Shown here: positions 27,804-36,384 of the stretch, in pieces | Layout: every line of letters begins with the position of its first letter | How positions within the stretch are numbered: position 1 is the stretch's first letter | Origin: Betaproteobacteria bacterium | GTDB lineage: Bacteria > Pseudomonadota > Gammaproteobacteria > Burkholderiales > SG8-41 | Assembly (NCBI GenBank): GCA_021732605.1 | Contig: JAKFUS010000012.1 | Coordinates: 62,001-126,000 of the forward strand | Reading direction: 5' to 3' | Length of the DNA stretch: 64,000 bases | Notes under the pieces: generated by a model | The model's input: only the letters and a program-made list of their open reading frames with translations | The model's database searches: none | Told to the model about the DNA's origin: nothing | Program-made: the position numbers and the translations under genes

Positions 27804-28766
27804 TTACTGCGGCGTGATACCGGCCGCTTTCAACACTGTTGCTCCGACTTCGATTTCGGCGCGCACAAACTTGGCGAACTGCGGCGGCGTCATTTCCATG
27901 GGTTCGTTGCCGAGGGCGGCCAGCCTGGCCTTGATCGCCGGGTCGTTGCCTGCCTGCTTGATCGAATTGGCAATTTTGGTGAGGACCGGCTGCGGCACAC
28001 CGGTCGGGGCCCAGATGCCGAACCACAGCGAAAAATCAAACCCGGGTACACCGGATTCCGCGATCGTCGGCACATTGGGCAGGATGCTGCTGCGTTTGAT
28101 CGTGCTCACGGCAATCGCGCGCACTCTGCCCCCCTGCACATGGGCCAGCGTGGTCGATATCGGTGCGAAATAAAAATCAACGCGGTTACCCAGCACATCC
28201 GCCAGCGCCTCGGCCGAGCCCTTGTACGGCACATGGTTCATGTTGATCTTGGCCATCAGCTTCAGCTTCTCAAGATTGAGATGCGTGCCGCTGCCGACAC
28301 CAGCCGATGCGAAATTGAGCGTACCAGGTTTTGCCGTGGCCGACTTGATCACGTCCTGCACCGTGTTGTACGGCGTGCCCGGGTTGGTCACCATGACGTT
28401 GGGCTGCTGCGCCAACGGACCGATATCGACAAAGTCCTTTAACGTGTCGAACGGCAGCTTGGCGTAGAGCGACGGATTGACCGTATGCCCTGATGAATGC
28501 ATCAGCAGCGTGTAGCCGTCGGGCGTGCCGCGCGCAGCAATTGCTGCGGCAATGGAACCACCCGCGCCCGGCCGGTTGTCGGCGATCACCTGCTGTCCCC
28601 ACATCTCCGTCCATTTCTGGGTATACAGCCGGCCGACGATATCGGTCGCACTGCCTGGCGGGAAAGCCACGATGAAACGCACGGGCTTGGTCGGGAAATC
28701 CGCCGCCACAACCTGCGCTGCAGCGCACACCAGCAACAACACCACTATTTTTTTGATTTTATTCAC
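27804..28766 (-). CDS. Bug-family (TctC-type) periplasmic substrate-binding protein
   Basis: A 320-aa receptor. The GTG at 28766 is preferred because GGAGAAGG lies 6 bases upstream; an in-frame ATG at 28781 has no ribosome-binding site and would place that motif inside the gene. The signal peptide (NKIKKIVVLLLVCAAAQ) precedes the mature start DFPTKPVRFIVAFPPGSATD. Motifs DNRPGAGGSIAAAIAA and HVPYKGSAEALADVLG are present. It sits inside the 2-oxoacid dehydrogenase/M24 cluster and may capture the cluster's substrate. Confidence 0.9.
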   Translation of the reverse strand: MNKIKKIVVLLLVCAAAQVVAADFPTKPVRFIVAFPPGSATDIVGRLYTQKWTEMWGQQVIADNRPGAGGSIAAAIAARGTPDGYTLLMHSSGHTVNPSLYAKLPFDTLKDFVDIGPLAQQPNVMVTNPGTPYNTVQDVIKSATAKPGTLNFASAGVGSGTHLNLEKLKLMAKINMNHVPYKGSAEALADVLGNRVDFYFAPISTTLAHVQGGRVRAIAVSTIKRSSILPNVPTIAESGVPGFDFSLWFGIWAPTGVPQPVLTKIANSIKQAGNDPAIKARLAALGNEPMEMTPPQFAKFVRAEIEVGATVLKAAGITPQ

Positions 28767-28791
28767 AACAACCTTCTCCATTTATGAACCA

Positions 28792-29715
28792 TCAGAGCCC
28801 GTCACCAATCTCCACATTTTCCGGCTTGAGTTCGATGCCCGAAGCCTTGGCCTGCAGCAACAATAACTGCGAGAAGTCCTGATCATAACCGTTGCCGATA
28901 AGGGTTTGCACCAGATCGCGCGTAATCGCCGTGGTCGGCATCGGCACGCCATAAGTGCGGCCGGCGGCCAGCCCGAGGTCGATGTCCTTGCGCAGCAGTT
29001 CCGGCGTGAAGGTGACGTGGAAATCGAGGTTGGACAGCGCTGGAGTCTTGTAGGTAGTGAACATCGAACCCATCACGCTTTTGTTCAGAAAATCGAGGAA
29101 AGCATGGCGCTGCATGCCGGCTTTTTCAGCGAGTACGGTGATTTCGCACAGGTTCTGGATCACCACGCCCAGCATCACGTTGTGGCAGATCTTGGCAATA
29201 CGCGACAGTTCGCCGTCGCCGACATAGGACACGCCGCGGCCGATGGCTTCCAGATACGGGCTCACCGCATGAAAAGCCGCTTTCGGACCCGAAGCCACCA
29301 CAGTCAGTTTGCCGGCCTTGATCACTTTGGCATTGCCCGACACTGGCGAGGCCAGGAACTGGATGCCCTTTTCCGCCAGCTTGGCGCGGATCTCGGCAGA
29401 CTCTTCCAGCGAGATCGACGTGCTATCGACGATGATTTTCGGTTTGCCGCCCTTGGACATAACTCCGTTGGCACCGAACAGCACCTCCTTGACGTCCTTG
29501 CCGGTGGACACCATAGTGAACACGATGTCGCAACCGGCGAGATCGGTCAGGTTGTCGGCGACTTTGGCACCGGACTTGGCCAGCGGCTCAGCCTTTGATT
29601 TCGTGCGGTTCCACACCGTGATGTCGCAACCCGCTTTCGCCAGCCGCTCCGCCATTGCATAACCCATGCGGCCGATGCCGATCCAGCCAAGTTTGTGTTG
29701 TTTCATGTTTGCCAT
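28792..29715 (-). CDS. Beta-hydroxyacid dehydrogenase (3-hydroxyisobutyrate dehydrogenase family)
   Basis: A 307-aa NAD(P)-dependent oxidoreductase. The Rossmann motif GIGRMG appears near residues 13-18, SPVSGNAKVIKAGKLTVV is the substrate-binding signature, and the catalytic Lys is in IAKICHN. The start at 29715 has AAGGA nearby. The family reduces or oxidises 3-hydroxyacids or succinate semialdehyde-like compounds. A heptamer array lies between its start and the E2 gene. It fits a catabolic role together with the dehydrogenase complex. Confidence 0.9.
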   Translation of the reverse strand: MANMKQHKLGWIGIGRMGYAMAERLAKAGCDITVWNRTKSKAEPLAKSGAKVADNLTDLAGCDIVFTMVSTGKDVKEVLFGANGVMSKGGKPKIIVDSTSISLEESAEIRAKLAEKGIQFLASPVSGNAKVIKAGKLTVVASGPKAAFHAVSPYLEAIGRGVSYVGDGELSRIAKICHNVMLGVVIQNLCEITVLAEKAGMQRHAFLDFLNKSVMGSMFTTYKTPALSNLDFHVTFTPELLRKDIDLGLAAGRTYGVPMPTTAITRDLVQTLIGNGYDQDFSQLLLLQAKASGIELKPENVEIGDGL

Positions 29716-29742
29716 TTCTTTTTCCTTATGCTTAATCTGTAA

Positions 29743-29791
29743 CCAATCACCATTCACCAATTACCAGTCACCAATCACCAATCACCAATTA
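29743..29791. repeat. Heptamer array, seven units (CCAATCA)
   Basis: Seven tandem 7-mers of CCAATCA and close variants, between the stop codon of E2 (29798) and the start of the dehydrogenase gene (29715). The same heptamer occurs in two further arrays at 34824 (reverse orientation) and 34937. Confidence 0.85.
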
Positions 29792-29797
29792 CCGCAT

Positions 29798-31069
29798 TCA
29801 AGCCGAAAGCGCCTGCTCCCAGTTCCGCGTCTCGATCACGGTTTTAACTTCAGCCAGGAACGCCGCCGAATATGAACCATCCACTGCGCGATGATCGAAG
29901 CTCTGCGCCAGCACGCCCACCGGGCGGATTGCGATCGAATCGCCGTCGGTCCCTTCGATGACCACCGGCTTTTTGCGAATACCGTCGGCGGACAGGACCG
30001 CCACCTGCGGCTGGTTGATGATCGGTGCGGTGATCACCGTGCCAAAGGCGCCGTTGTTGGTGATGGTGTAGGTGCCTTCAGTCATTTCATCGGGGCGCAG
30101 TTTTCCGGCACGCGCGCGCTGCGCGAGATCGTTGATCTCCTTCGCGATCTGCGGCAGCGATTTCGCTGGCACATCCTTCAGCACCGGCACCAGCAGGCCG
30201 TCGAAATTGAGATCCACCGCAATACCGATGTTGATGCGGCGATGCAGCGCCAAACCGTCACCCTGCAGACTGGCGTTGAGCTTAGGGAATTTGCCCAGCG
30301 CAATCGACACTGCGCGCACGATGAACGGCAGATAAGTCAGCGCAAAACCCTCGCGGCGCTTCCAGTCGGCGCCGTGCAGCTTGCGCGCGGCATCGACGCG
30401 ATGGAAATCGGCCTCCACAACTTGCAGCACATGCGGCGCGGCATGCCAGGACTTCGCGGTGTTTTCGGCGACGCGTTTGCGCACGCTGTTGAAGGGTGAA
30501 ACCTGCCCTGCCATCACTGTGGAAGATACCGACGCTGCCGACGAAACAGCGGTCGAAACAGAGGCAGGCGCAACGGCGGGACGTGTGCCGCGGCTGGCAA
30601 TGAATTCAGTAACGTCTTCGCGGGTGATGCGGCCGTCACGACCGGTGCCGGTGATATCCCCTGGATTCAGGCTGTGCTCGGCAATGAGGCGCCGGACCAC
30701 AGGCGACAGTCGTTCGGCGGCGTTAACTCGGGGGCGATCAGAAACTGCAAACGATGGCGGCAGCGCAATACCGACTGGGGACGCTGTTGCCGAAGCCGAT
30801 GCAGCCACAGGCACTGCCGCCACCGGCTTCGATGTCCCCGCCTCGCGAATCACCGCCAACCGCGCGCCAACCTTGGCGACGATGCCCTCGGCCACCACGA
30901 TCTCGGCCACAACACCGGCGACCGGCGACGGGATCTCGGTGCTGACCTTGTCGGTCTCCACGTCGAACAACGTCTCATCGGCCTTGATCGTGTCGCCGAC
31001 TTTTTTGTACCATTTGGTTACTACGCCCTCGGCCACGGTTTCGCCGAGTTGCGGCATGATGATGTCCAT
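29798..31069 (-). CDS. 2-oxoacid dehydrogenase E2 (dihydrolipoamide acyltransferase)
   Basis: A 423-aa E2 subunit. It has one lipoyl domain (lipoylated Lys41 in DVETDKVST), an Ala/Pro/Val-rich linker (about 78-108), a peripheral subunit-binding domain (LSPVVRRLIAEHSLNPGDI), a second linker, and a catalytic domain ending with FDHRAVDG (His393, Asp397). It transfers the acyl group to CoA. The partners E1a and E1b are nearby, but no E3 gene is in the window. Length and domain count fit acetoin or branched-chain types better than housekeeping PDH. Confidence 0.93.
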   Translation of the reverse strand: MDIIMPQLGETVAEGVVTKWYKKVGDTIKADETLFDVETDKVSTEIPSPVAGVVAEIVVAEGIVAKVGARLAVIREAGTSKPVAAVPVAASASATASPVGIALPPSFAVSDRPRVNAAERLSPVVRRLIAEHSLNPGDITGTGRDGRITREDVTEFIASRGTRPAVAPASVSTAVSSAASVSSTVMAGQVSPFNSVRKRVAENTAKSWHAAPHVLQVVEADFHRVDAARKLHGADWKRREGFALTYLPFIVRAVSIALGKFPKLNASLQGDGLALHRRINIGIAVDLNFDGLLVPVLKDVPAKSLPQIAKEINDLAQRARAGKLRPDEMTEGTYTITNNGAFGTVITAPIINQPQVAVLSADGIRKKPVVIEGTDGDSIAIRPVGVLAQSFDHRAVDGSYSAAFLAEVKTVIETRNWEQALSA

Positions 31070-31104
31070 CGTCAGTCAGATCCCGGTTGTGCTAAAAATG
31101 ATTG

Positions 31105-32766
31105 TCACTGCCCTGCCTTGTAAACGATCTTGCCGCCCACCATCGTCATCACCGGCTTCAAATCCTTGATGTTGTCAGCCGGTATGGTCAGGTAGTCTTT
31201 GTCGAGCACCAGCAAATCGGCATATTTGCCTTTTTGCAGAGAGCCGAGATTGCCTTCCTGAAACAGGATGAACGCATTGCTGCGGGTGTGTGCGATCAGC
31301 GCCTCTTCCCGCGTGATGCTCTGGCGATTGACATGGTGGCCACCGACCATCTTGCCGGTGATTGCAAAACCCAGCGTGTAGAACGGATTCGATGTGGTCA
31401 CTGCCGTGGCATCGGAGCCGAGCCCCCACAGGATGCCGCTGTCCTGTATGCGGCGAAACGGCGGCATGTCCCAAGCCTTGTCACCGTGAACCCGGTGCAT
31501 CAGCACACCCTGGATCAGCGGCCGGCTGTGGATCTGTGCGGTCATGCCGAGGCGTTTCATGCGCAGCAATTGCTGATCGTCGATCTGGTCCAGATGCGAG
31601 AACGACCAGCGCAGCGCCTTGATCGGCGTCACCTTGTTGAGGTCCTCATAGGCTGCGAGAAACTGGTCGATCGGACCGTTCATCTCGACATGCGAATTCA
31701 GATAAATGCCGCGCTGAGCCAGCGCCGAGGCGATGCGCACCATCTGCGCGATGTCATCGGGTTTAACTTCCTTCTGTACCCGCAGCAATTGCGTGGTGAT
31801 CGGCGAATAAACCGATTCACCCCAGCCGATGTGATCAAAATAGTCGTTGCCCTGGAACGGTTTCAAAGCCGGAATCTCTGCCAGCACCTTGTCCACCTGT
31901 TCCGGCGTGGCGGGCTGGCGGATCGTGGTCCAGAACACGCGCACATTCAGCTCGCCCTTATCAGCCAGCTGGCGATAAGGCTCGTAATGCCCCGCAGTCA
32001 TGCCACGCCCGCCGGCATCGCCCCAGGCCGTGATGCCGAGTGAATTGAGATAAGTCACCAGCTTGCGCGCATTGATCGCACGCGCTTCAGCTTCAAGTTT
32101 TGGCACCTTGCCGGCAACAAACGCAACGCCACCGGCGCCGCGCACCACGCCGGTCAGTTTGCCGCTGGCGTCTTTTTCAATCGTGCCATTCGGCGGGTTG
32201 GGCGTGGTCTCGTCAATTTTCGCAGCGCGCAATCCTGCGCTATTCAGATAGACGTGGTTATAGATCGACTGCACCGCCACTGGCGTATCGGGTGCAATGC
32301 TGTCGAGTTCTGCCAAGGGAAAACCCCGCGGAGCGTCGGTGAATTGCTCCTCCGACCAGCCGCCTAGAACGCTCACCCATTCGCCGGGTTTGGCCATGCG
32401 TGCCCGTGTCGCGAGCATCTGCAGGGCCTGCGCACGCGAGGTGACACCATCAAAGCGCAGCTCATCGTGTTCGGCTGCGCGTATCCAGTGCGAGTGATTG
32501 TCGATCAGGCCCGGTATCACCGTGCGCCCCTGCAGATCGATCACCGTGGTGCCGCTGTCGGCCAGTTTGCGAATTTCACCGCTGCTGCCGGCCGCAACGA
32601 TGCGCTGATTCTTGATCGCCAGCGCCTGCACGATGGTGAAGCGATCATCGACAGTGATGATCTTGCCATTGACCAGAATGGTGTCAACTGCCAGTGCCGA
32701 ATGAGTCGACAAAAAGGCTGAAAAAAATATCAATAAAAACAATGGCTTATTCGAGATATTGAGCAT
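31105..32766 (-). CDS. Exported amidohydrolase (YtcJ-like)
   Basis: A 553-aa metal-dependent amidohydrolase. A signal peptide precedes DTILVNGKIITVDDRF, and the first metal motif is IDNHSHW (in VIPGLIDNHSHWIRA). SFSHLDQIDDQQ and GLGSDATAVTTSNPF supply further conserved ligands. The ATG at 32766 follows GGAGATGGAG. Most of the hydrophobic core of the signal peptide is encoded by a copy of the AT-rich interspersed motif. It probably hydrolyses a cyclic amide or similar bond in the periplasm. It lies between E1b and E2, splitting the dehydrogenase genes. Confidence 0.88.
   Translation of the reverse strand: MLNISNKPLFLLIFFSAFLSTHSALAVDTILVNGKIITVDDRFTIVQALAIKNQRIVAAGSSGEIRKLADSGTTVIDLQGRTVIPGLIDNHSHWIRAAEHDELRFDGVTSRAQALQMLATRARMAKPGEWVSVLGGWSEEQFTDAPRGFPLAELDSIAPDTPVAVQSIYNHVYLNSAGLRAAKIDETTPNPPNGTIEKDASGKLTGVVRGAGGVAFVAGKVPKLEAEARAINARKLVTYLNSLGITAWGDAGGRGMTAGHYEPYRQLADKGELNVRVFWTTIRQPATPEQVDKVLAEIPALKPFQGNDYFDHIGWGESVYSPITTQLLRVQKEVKPDDIAQMVRIASALAQRGIYLNSHVEMNGPIDQFLAAYEDLNKVTPIKALRWSFSHLDQIDDQQLLRMKRLGMTAQIHSRPLIQGVLMHRVHGDKAWDMPPFRRIQDSGILWGLGSDATAVTTSNPFYTLGFAITGKMVGGHHVNRQSITREEALIAHTRSNAFILFQEGNLGSLQKGKYADLLVLDKDYLTIPADNIKDLKPVMTMVGGKIVYKAGQ
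32725..32743 (+). repeat. AT-rich interspersed motif, copy 5, inside a signal-peptide coding region
   Basis: AAATATCAATAAAAACAAT matches 19 bases of the copies at 971 and 8131. On the minus strand it encodes the LFLLIFF core of the amidohydrolase signal peptide, so a repeat has apparently been used as coding sequence. Confidence 0.6.
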
Positions 32767-32795
32767 CACTCCATCTCCTCTGGTCAACATGCCGT

Positions 32796-33773
32796 TCAGT
32801 CAATCCGCTCGCTGATCTCGCGAACAATGCGCTCCACCGACGGAATCGTGTTGTCTTCCAGTCGGTCGGCGGACGGCAGCGGGATATGCGGCGTGGTGAT
32901 GCGGATGATCGGGCCGTCGAGTTCCCAGAAACACTCGTCGGCGATGATCGAGGCGATTTCCGCGCCCCAGCCGCAGAGCCGCGGGTTTTCCTCGACTGTC
33001 ACCAGCCGCCCTGTCAGCGCTACCTCGGCGAGGATGGTCAGCGTGTCCAGCGGCACCAGCGAACGCACGTCGATCACGGTGCAGGAAATGCCGTGGTCGC
33101 GTTCGAGGATTTCCGCTGCCGCCAGCGCTCGATGCACCATCAAGGCGAGCGCCACGATGGTGCAGTCCTTGCCCCGGCGCAACACGCGCGCCTTGCCCAG
33201 TTCATCGACATGTTCGCCGTCCGGCACTTCGCCCTTGAACGGGTATAGCGACTTCTGCTCGAATACCAGCACCGGGTCATCGCTGCGCACAGCCGCGGCA
33301 ATCAGGCCCTTGACGTCAGCGGGGAAGGCCGGCGCCACGACCTTGATGCCGGGAATCATCATCGCCCAGTTTTCCACCGACTGCGAGTGCTGTGCACCAA
33401 AGCGCGAGCCGGCACCATTGGCGGTGCGGATCACCAGCGGCATCTGCACCTGGCCGTTGGTCATGTAACGCGATTTGGCGATCTCGTTGGCGACGATATC
33501 CCAGCACACCGCGAGGAAATCCGAAAACATGATCTCGGCGATTGGCCGCAAACCGGTCATCGCCGCACCCATCGCCGCACCGAGGATCGCCTGCTCCGAA
33601 ATCGGACAATCTCGGACGCGCTTTTCGCCGAATTTATCGAGCAGGCCGACTGTCGCCTTGAACACGCCGCCGGCATGCGCCACGTCTTCGCCCAGAAACA
33701 CCACGCGTTCGTCGCGCGCCATTTCCTGCGCGATACCCGCAGCCACCGCGTCGCGGTAAGTCAGTTCCGCCAT
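32796..33773 (-). CDS. 2-oxoacid dehydrogenase E1 beta subunit
   Basis: A 325-aa transketolase-like beta subunit that completes the thiamine diphosphate site of E1. Visible are VFLGEDVAHAGGVFKAT, PISEQAILGAAMGAAMTGLRPIAE (two joined conserved blocks) and the C-terminal VTVEENPRLCGWGAEI. It overlaps the E1 alpha gene by 13 bases, implying coupling. Members with this layout act on pyruvate, acetoin or branched-chain 2-oxoacids; the substrate is not decided by sequence reading. Confidence 0.93.
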   Translation of the reverse strand: MAELTYRDAVAAGIAQEMARDERVVFLGEDVAHAGGVFKATVGLLDKFGEKRVRDCPISEQAILGAAMGAAMTGLRPIAEIMFSDFLAVCWDIVANEIAKSRYMTNGQVQMPLVIRTANGAGSRFGAQHSQSVENWAMMIPGIKVVAPAFPADVKGLIAAAVRSDDPVLVFEQKSLYPFKGEVPDGEHVDELGKARVLRRGKDCTIVALALMVHRALAAAEILERDHGISCTVIDVRSLVPLDTLTILAEVALTGRLVTVEENPRLCGWGAEIASIIADECFWELDGPIIRITTPHIPLPSADRLEDNTIPSVERIVREISERID

Positions 33774-34789
33774 GCGGCACCCCCGTCAGCCCACACATGT
33801 TGATAAATACCGTCCAGCGACGGCGGCGCCGAGGCCTTGGCGGCTTCAGTCGCGTCATTCACCTGCTGCATCACTTCACCCTCGATATCGGTCAGCGTGG
33901 CCTCGACAATGCCCAGGCCGAGCAAACGCTCGCGATAAATTTTGATCGGATCGTATTCCAGCCATTTCTCCAGCTCACCTTCCGGCCGGTACTTGCCCGG
34001 GTCGGCGCGCGAATGACCGGAGTGGCGATAGGTCATCGCCTCAATCAGCGCCGGTCCACCGCCCTTGCGCGCGCGCTCGATGTATTTGGTGGCGGTGCGG
34101 TACATCACATCGACATCGTTACCATCAACCACGATTTTTTCGAGGTTGTAGGCGCCGGCACGATCCGCCGCCGGGTGCTCGACTGCGGTCACCGCGCTAA
34201 TCGGCGTGTATTCCATATACAGATTGTTTTCGCAGACAAAAATCACCGGCAGCTTCCACACCACGGAAAAATTCAGCGCCTCATGGAAAGCACCGATGTT
34301 GGTGGTGCCGTCGCCGAAGAAACACACTGCCACCTGTTCGGTGCCGCGGTACTGCGCACTCCACGCCGCACCCGCCGCCACCGGCAGATGCGCGCCGATG
34401 ATCGCGTAAGAACCCATCGCGCCCTTGGACACATCGGTCAGGTGCATCGAACCGCCCTTGCCGCCCAGGAGACCGCATTCACGTCCCATCAGTTCACCGA
34501 GCACTCCGGCCATTGATGCTCCGCGCGCGAGGGTGTGGGCATGGCCACGGTAAGTGCAGAAGGTGTAGTCATCGGGCCGCATCGCTACGCCAAAGGCCGC
34601 GGCAATCGCTTCCTGGCCCAATGACAAATGGCTGGTGCCCTTGATCAGGTTCTGCAAGAACAGGTCGTAGGCGCGCTTTTCGCACATCCGCAGTTCCAGC
34701 TGCATGCGGAACAACTCGAGCCGGATATCACGACCGATATCGTCTTCGGCGATTCCATCATTTTTTTTGCGTTTCACGGTTGTATCCAT
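33761..34789 (-). CDS. 2-oxoacid dehydrogenase E1 alpha subunit
   Basis: A 342-aa thiamine-diphosphate E1 alpha subunit. The TPP motif begins GDGTTNIGAFHEALNF and ends CENN, and CTYRGHAHTLARGAS is also typical. The start at 34789 (DTTVKRKKND) is chosen because the frame further upstream runs through a heptamer array, though it stays open. No good ribosome-binding site is seen at 34789. Catalyses decarboxylation of the 2-oxoacid and reductive acylation of E2. Confidence 0.9.
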   Translation of the reverse strand: MDTTVKRKKNDGIAEDDIGRDIRLELFRMQLELRMCEKRAYDLFLQNLIKGTSHLSLGQEAIAAAFGVAMRPDDYTFCTYRGHAHTLARGASMAGVLGELMGRECGLLGGKGGSMHLTDVSKGAMGSYAIIGAHLPVAAGAAWSAQYRGTEQVAVCFFGDGTTNIGAFHEALNFSVVWKLPVIFVCENNLYMEYTPISAVTAVEHPAADRAGAYNLEKIVVDGNDVDVMYRTATKYIERARKGGGPALIEAMTYRHSGHSRADPGKYRPEGELEKWLEYDPIKIYRERLLGLGIVEATLTDIEGEVMQQVNDATEAAKASAPPSLDGIYQHVWADGGAAWRN

Positions 34790-34823
34790 GTTCAGGTTTT
34801 TTGTATCCGTTGTTGGCGGTGAT

Positions 34824-34914
34824 TGGTAACTGGTAATTGGTGACTGGTAACTGGTAACTGGTAACTGGTAACTGGTGACTGGTAACTGGTGACTGGTAAT
34901 TGGTAATTGGTGAT
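34824..34914. repeat. Heptamer array, thirteen units (TGGTAAC)
   Basis: Thirteen uninterrupted 7-mers of TGGTAAC with TGGTGAC and TGGTAAT variants. It is 35 bp upstream of the E1 alpha start (minus strand). The frame leading into E1 alpha is open through the array, and gain or loss of one unit would shift it. Confidence 0.9.
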
Positions 34915-34936
34915 GACGCAAGAGGTTGGGGTTTTA

Positions 34937-34971
34937 CCAATCACTAGTCACCAATCACTAATCACCAATCA
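34937..34971. repeat. Heptamer array, five units, inverted relative to 34824
   Basis: Five 7-mers of CCAATCA or variants, in opposite orientation to the thirteen-unit array 22 bp away, so the two could form a long hairpin. It lies just after the stop codon of the M24 gene at 34977 (minus strand). Confidence 0.85.
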
Positions 34972-34976
34972 CGCAT

Positions 34977-36335
34977 TCAGTATTTATTAGCAATCGGCAA
35001 TTCCTGCGCCGGGAACAGCGTGATGATTTTCGCGCCGTCGGGAGTCAGCACCACTTCTTCTTCAATCCGCGCCGCCGACACACCATCCTTGGCCGGACAG
35101 AAGGTCTCGACCGCGAACACCATGCCGGCCTTCAGTTCATACGGATCCTTGAACGAGTTAAGCCGCGAAATCAGCGGCCGCTCGTGCAGGCCGAGGCCCA
35201 GGCCGTGGCAGAAATTCAAGCCGAAGGCTGACATCTCCGTCTCGAAACCGATCTCGGTGCACTTCGGGAAAGCGCGCGCCACGACATCCGTGGACACACC
35301 CGGCTTCAGCATGCCGATTGCATCATCCATCCAGCGCCGCGCGCGCTTGTAGGCGTCGTGCTGCGCCGGCGTGGCACTGCCCACGGTGAAGGTGCGGTAG
35401 TAGCAGGTCTTGTAGCCCATGTAGGAATGGATCAGGTCGAAGTAGGCCTGATCACCGGGACGGATCAGCCTGTCGGTGAAATTATGCGGATGCGGGCTGC
35501 AGCGCTCGCCGGCAATGGCGTTGACCGCCTCGACGCAGTCCGAACCCATTTCATAAAAACGCTTGGCGGCCATGGCGACGATTTCGTTTTCGCGGATACC
35601 CGGCTTCAGCGCCTCGAAAATATCCTGATACACGCCGTCGCCCATCGCTGCAGCGGTGTTGAGCAGCGTGATTTCGTCGTAGCTCTTGATCTCACGTGCA
35701 TCGAGCATGACCTGCTGGCCGTCCATCACCTTCAGCCCCAGCTTCTGCAGCGCGAACAGGAACGGCGGCTCGACGACGTCGATGCCGATCGGCATGTCAG
35801 CGACACCTTCCTGCTTGAGGATGTCGTAAATCTCTTTGGCGGCCTGCTCGAACAAACCGACTTTCGGCGACACCGCGCCGCGCAAGCCGGCGAGTCCCGG
35901 AATGTTGTGGTTCGTCGGCAGCCACGGCGCATAGAGTTTGTGGTGTCTAACAGCAGAGCCGAAATCCCAAACCCAGGGTTCGCCATTGCCGGTGAGCAGA
36001 CACCAGCGCGTCAGTTTGTCGCGCGCCCATTCGCCGATCACCGTGCTCGAGATGTAACGCATGTTGATCTGGTCGAACACCAGCAATGCACCGAGTTTCG
36101 ATTTCGCTAGCGCGTTGCGTGTGCGCGCGAGCCGGTATTCATGCAGACGACGGAAATCGACGCGCTCTTCGAAATCGACCTGCATGCGGCCCGGCGCCTG
36201 CAGTGGACGCTCCCAGCGATGCCCCGGATTCGCCGGATCGTACAGACCGTCCGGCGCCGAAGAAATGCGCTTCTTCGGATCAATGCCCGAGGCCTTGATC
36301 TTCTTGGGTTCTACCGGTTTAGCTTTCCGCGCCAT
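34977..36335 (-). CDS. M24-fold (DddP/prolidase-like) protein with one metal ligand replaced
   Basis: A 452-aa pita-bread protein whose length and N-terminal domain (LLVFDQINMRYISST) recall DddP and related M24B proteins. Of the five metal ligands, Asp300, His377 (CHGLGLGLHERPL), Glu410 and Glu425 (RIEE) remain, but the second Asp is Cys311: GYKTCYYRTF in place of GYxxDxTRTF. A basic N-terminal tail of about 25 residues precedes the fold. It is not the same subtype as the M24 protein at 25532. Substrate unknown; a C-N, C-O or C-S bond in a small molecule is more likely than a peptide. Confidence 0.86.
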   Translation of the reverse strand: MARKAKPVEPKKIKASGIDPKKRISSAPDGLYDPANPGHRWERPLQAPGRMQVDFEERVDFRRLHEYRLARTRNALAKSKLGALLVFDQINMRYISSTVIGEWARDKLTRWCLLTGNGEPWVWDFGSAVRHHKLYAPWLPTNHNIPGLAGLRGAVSPKVGLFEQAAKEIYDILKQEGVADMPIGIDVVEPPFLFALQKLGLKVMDGQQVMLDAREIKSYDEITLLNTAAAMGDGVYQDIFEALKPGIRENEIVAMAAKRFYEMGSDCVEAVNAIAGERCSPHPHNFTDRLIRPGDQAYFDLIHSYMGYKTCYYRTFTVGSATPAQHDAYKRARRWMDDAIGMLKPGVSTDVVARAFPKCTEIGFETEMSAFGLNFCHGLGLGLHERPLISRLNSFKDPYELKAGMVFAVETFCPAKDGVSAARIEEEVVLTPDGAKIITLFPAQELPIANKY

Positions 36336-36348
36336 TTAAAATTCTCCA

Positions 36349-36374
36349 ATTAAATCAAATACTTATATACTTAC
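36349..36374 (+). repeat. AT-rich interspersed motif, copy 6
   Basis: Contains ATCAAATACTTA, a variant of the motif at 8131, followed by a second ACTTAC. It lies in the 49-bp gap between the M24 and Bug genes. Confidence 0.45.
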
Positions 36375-36384
36375 ACCACATCCA

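Noticed and set aside
29798-34789. E1/E2 genes considered as an acetoin dehydrogenase (aco) operon
   Set aside because: Subunit sizes fit, but no acoX, acoK or acetoin-specific gene is present, and the neighbours point to another substrate; left as 2-oxoacid dehydrogenase.
34824-34971. Heptamer arrays considered as a CRISPR array
   Set aside because: The unit is 7 bp with no unique spacers and there are no cas genes; these are simple tandem repeats.
34977-36335. M24 protein considered as DMSP lyase DddP
   Set aside because: General resemblance and length fit, but one metal ligand is replaced and no DMSP-related genes adjoin; function left open.
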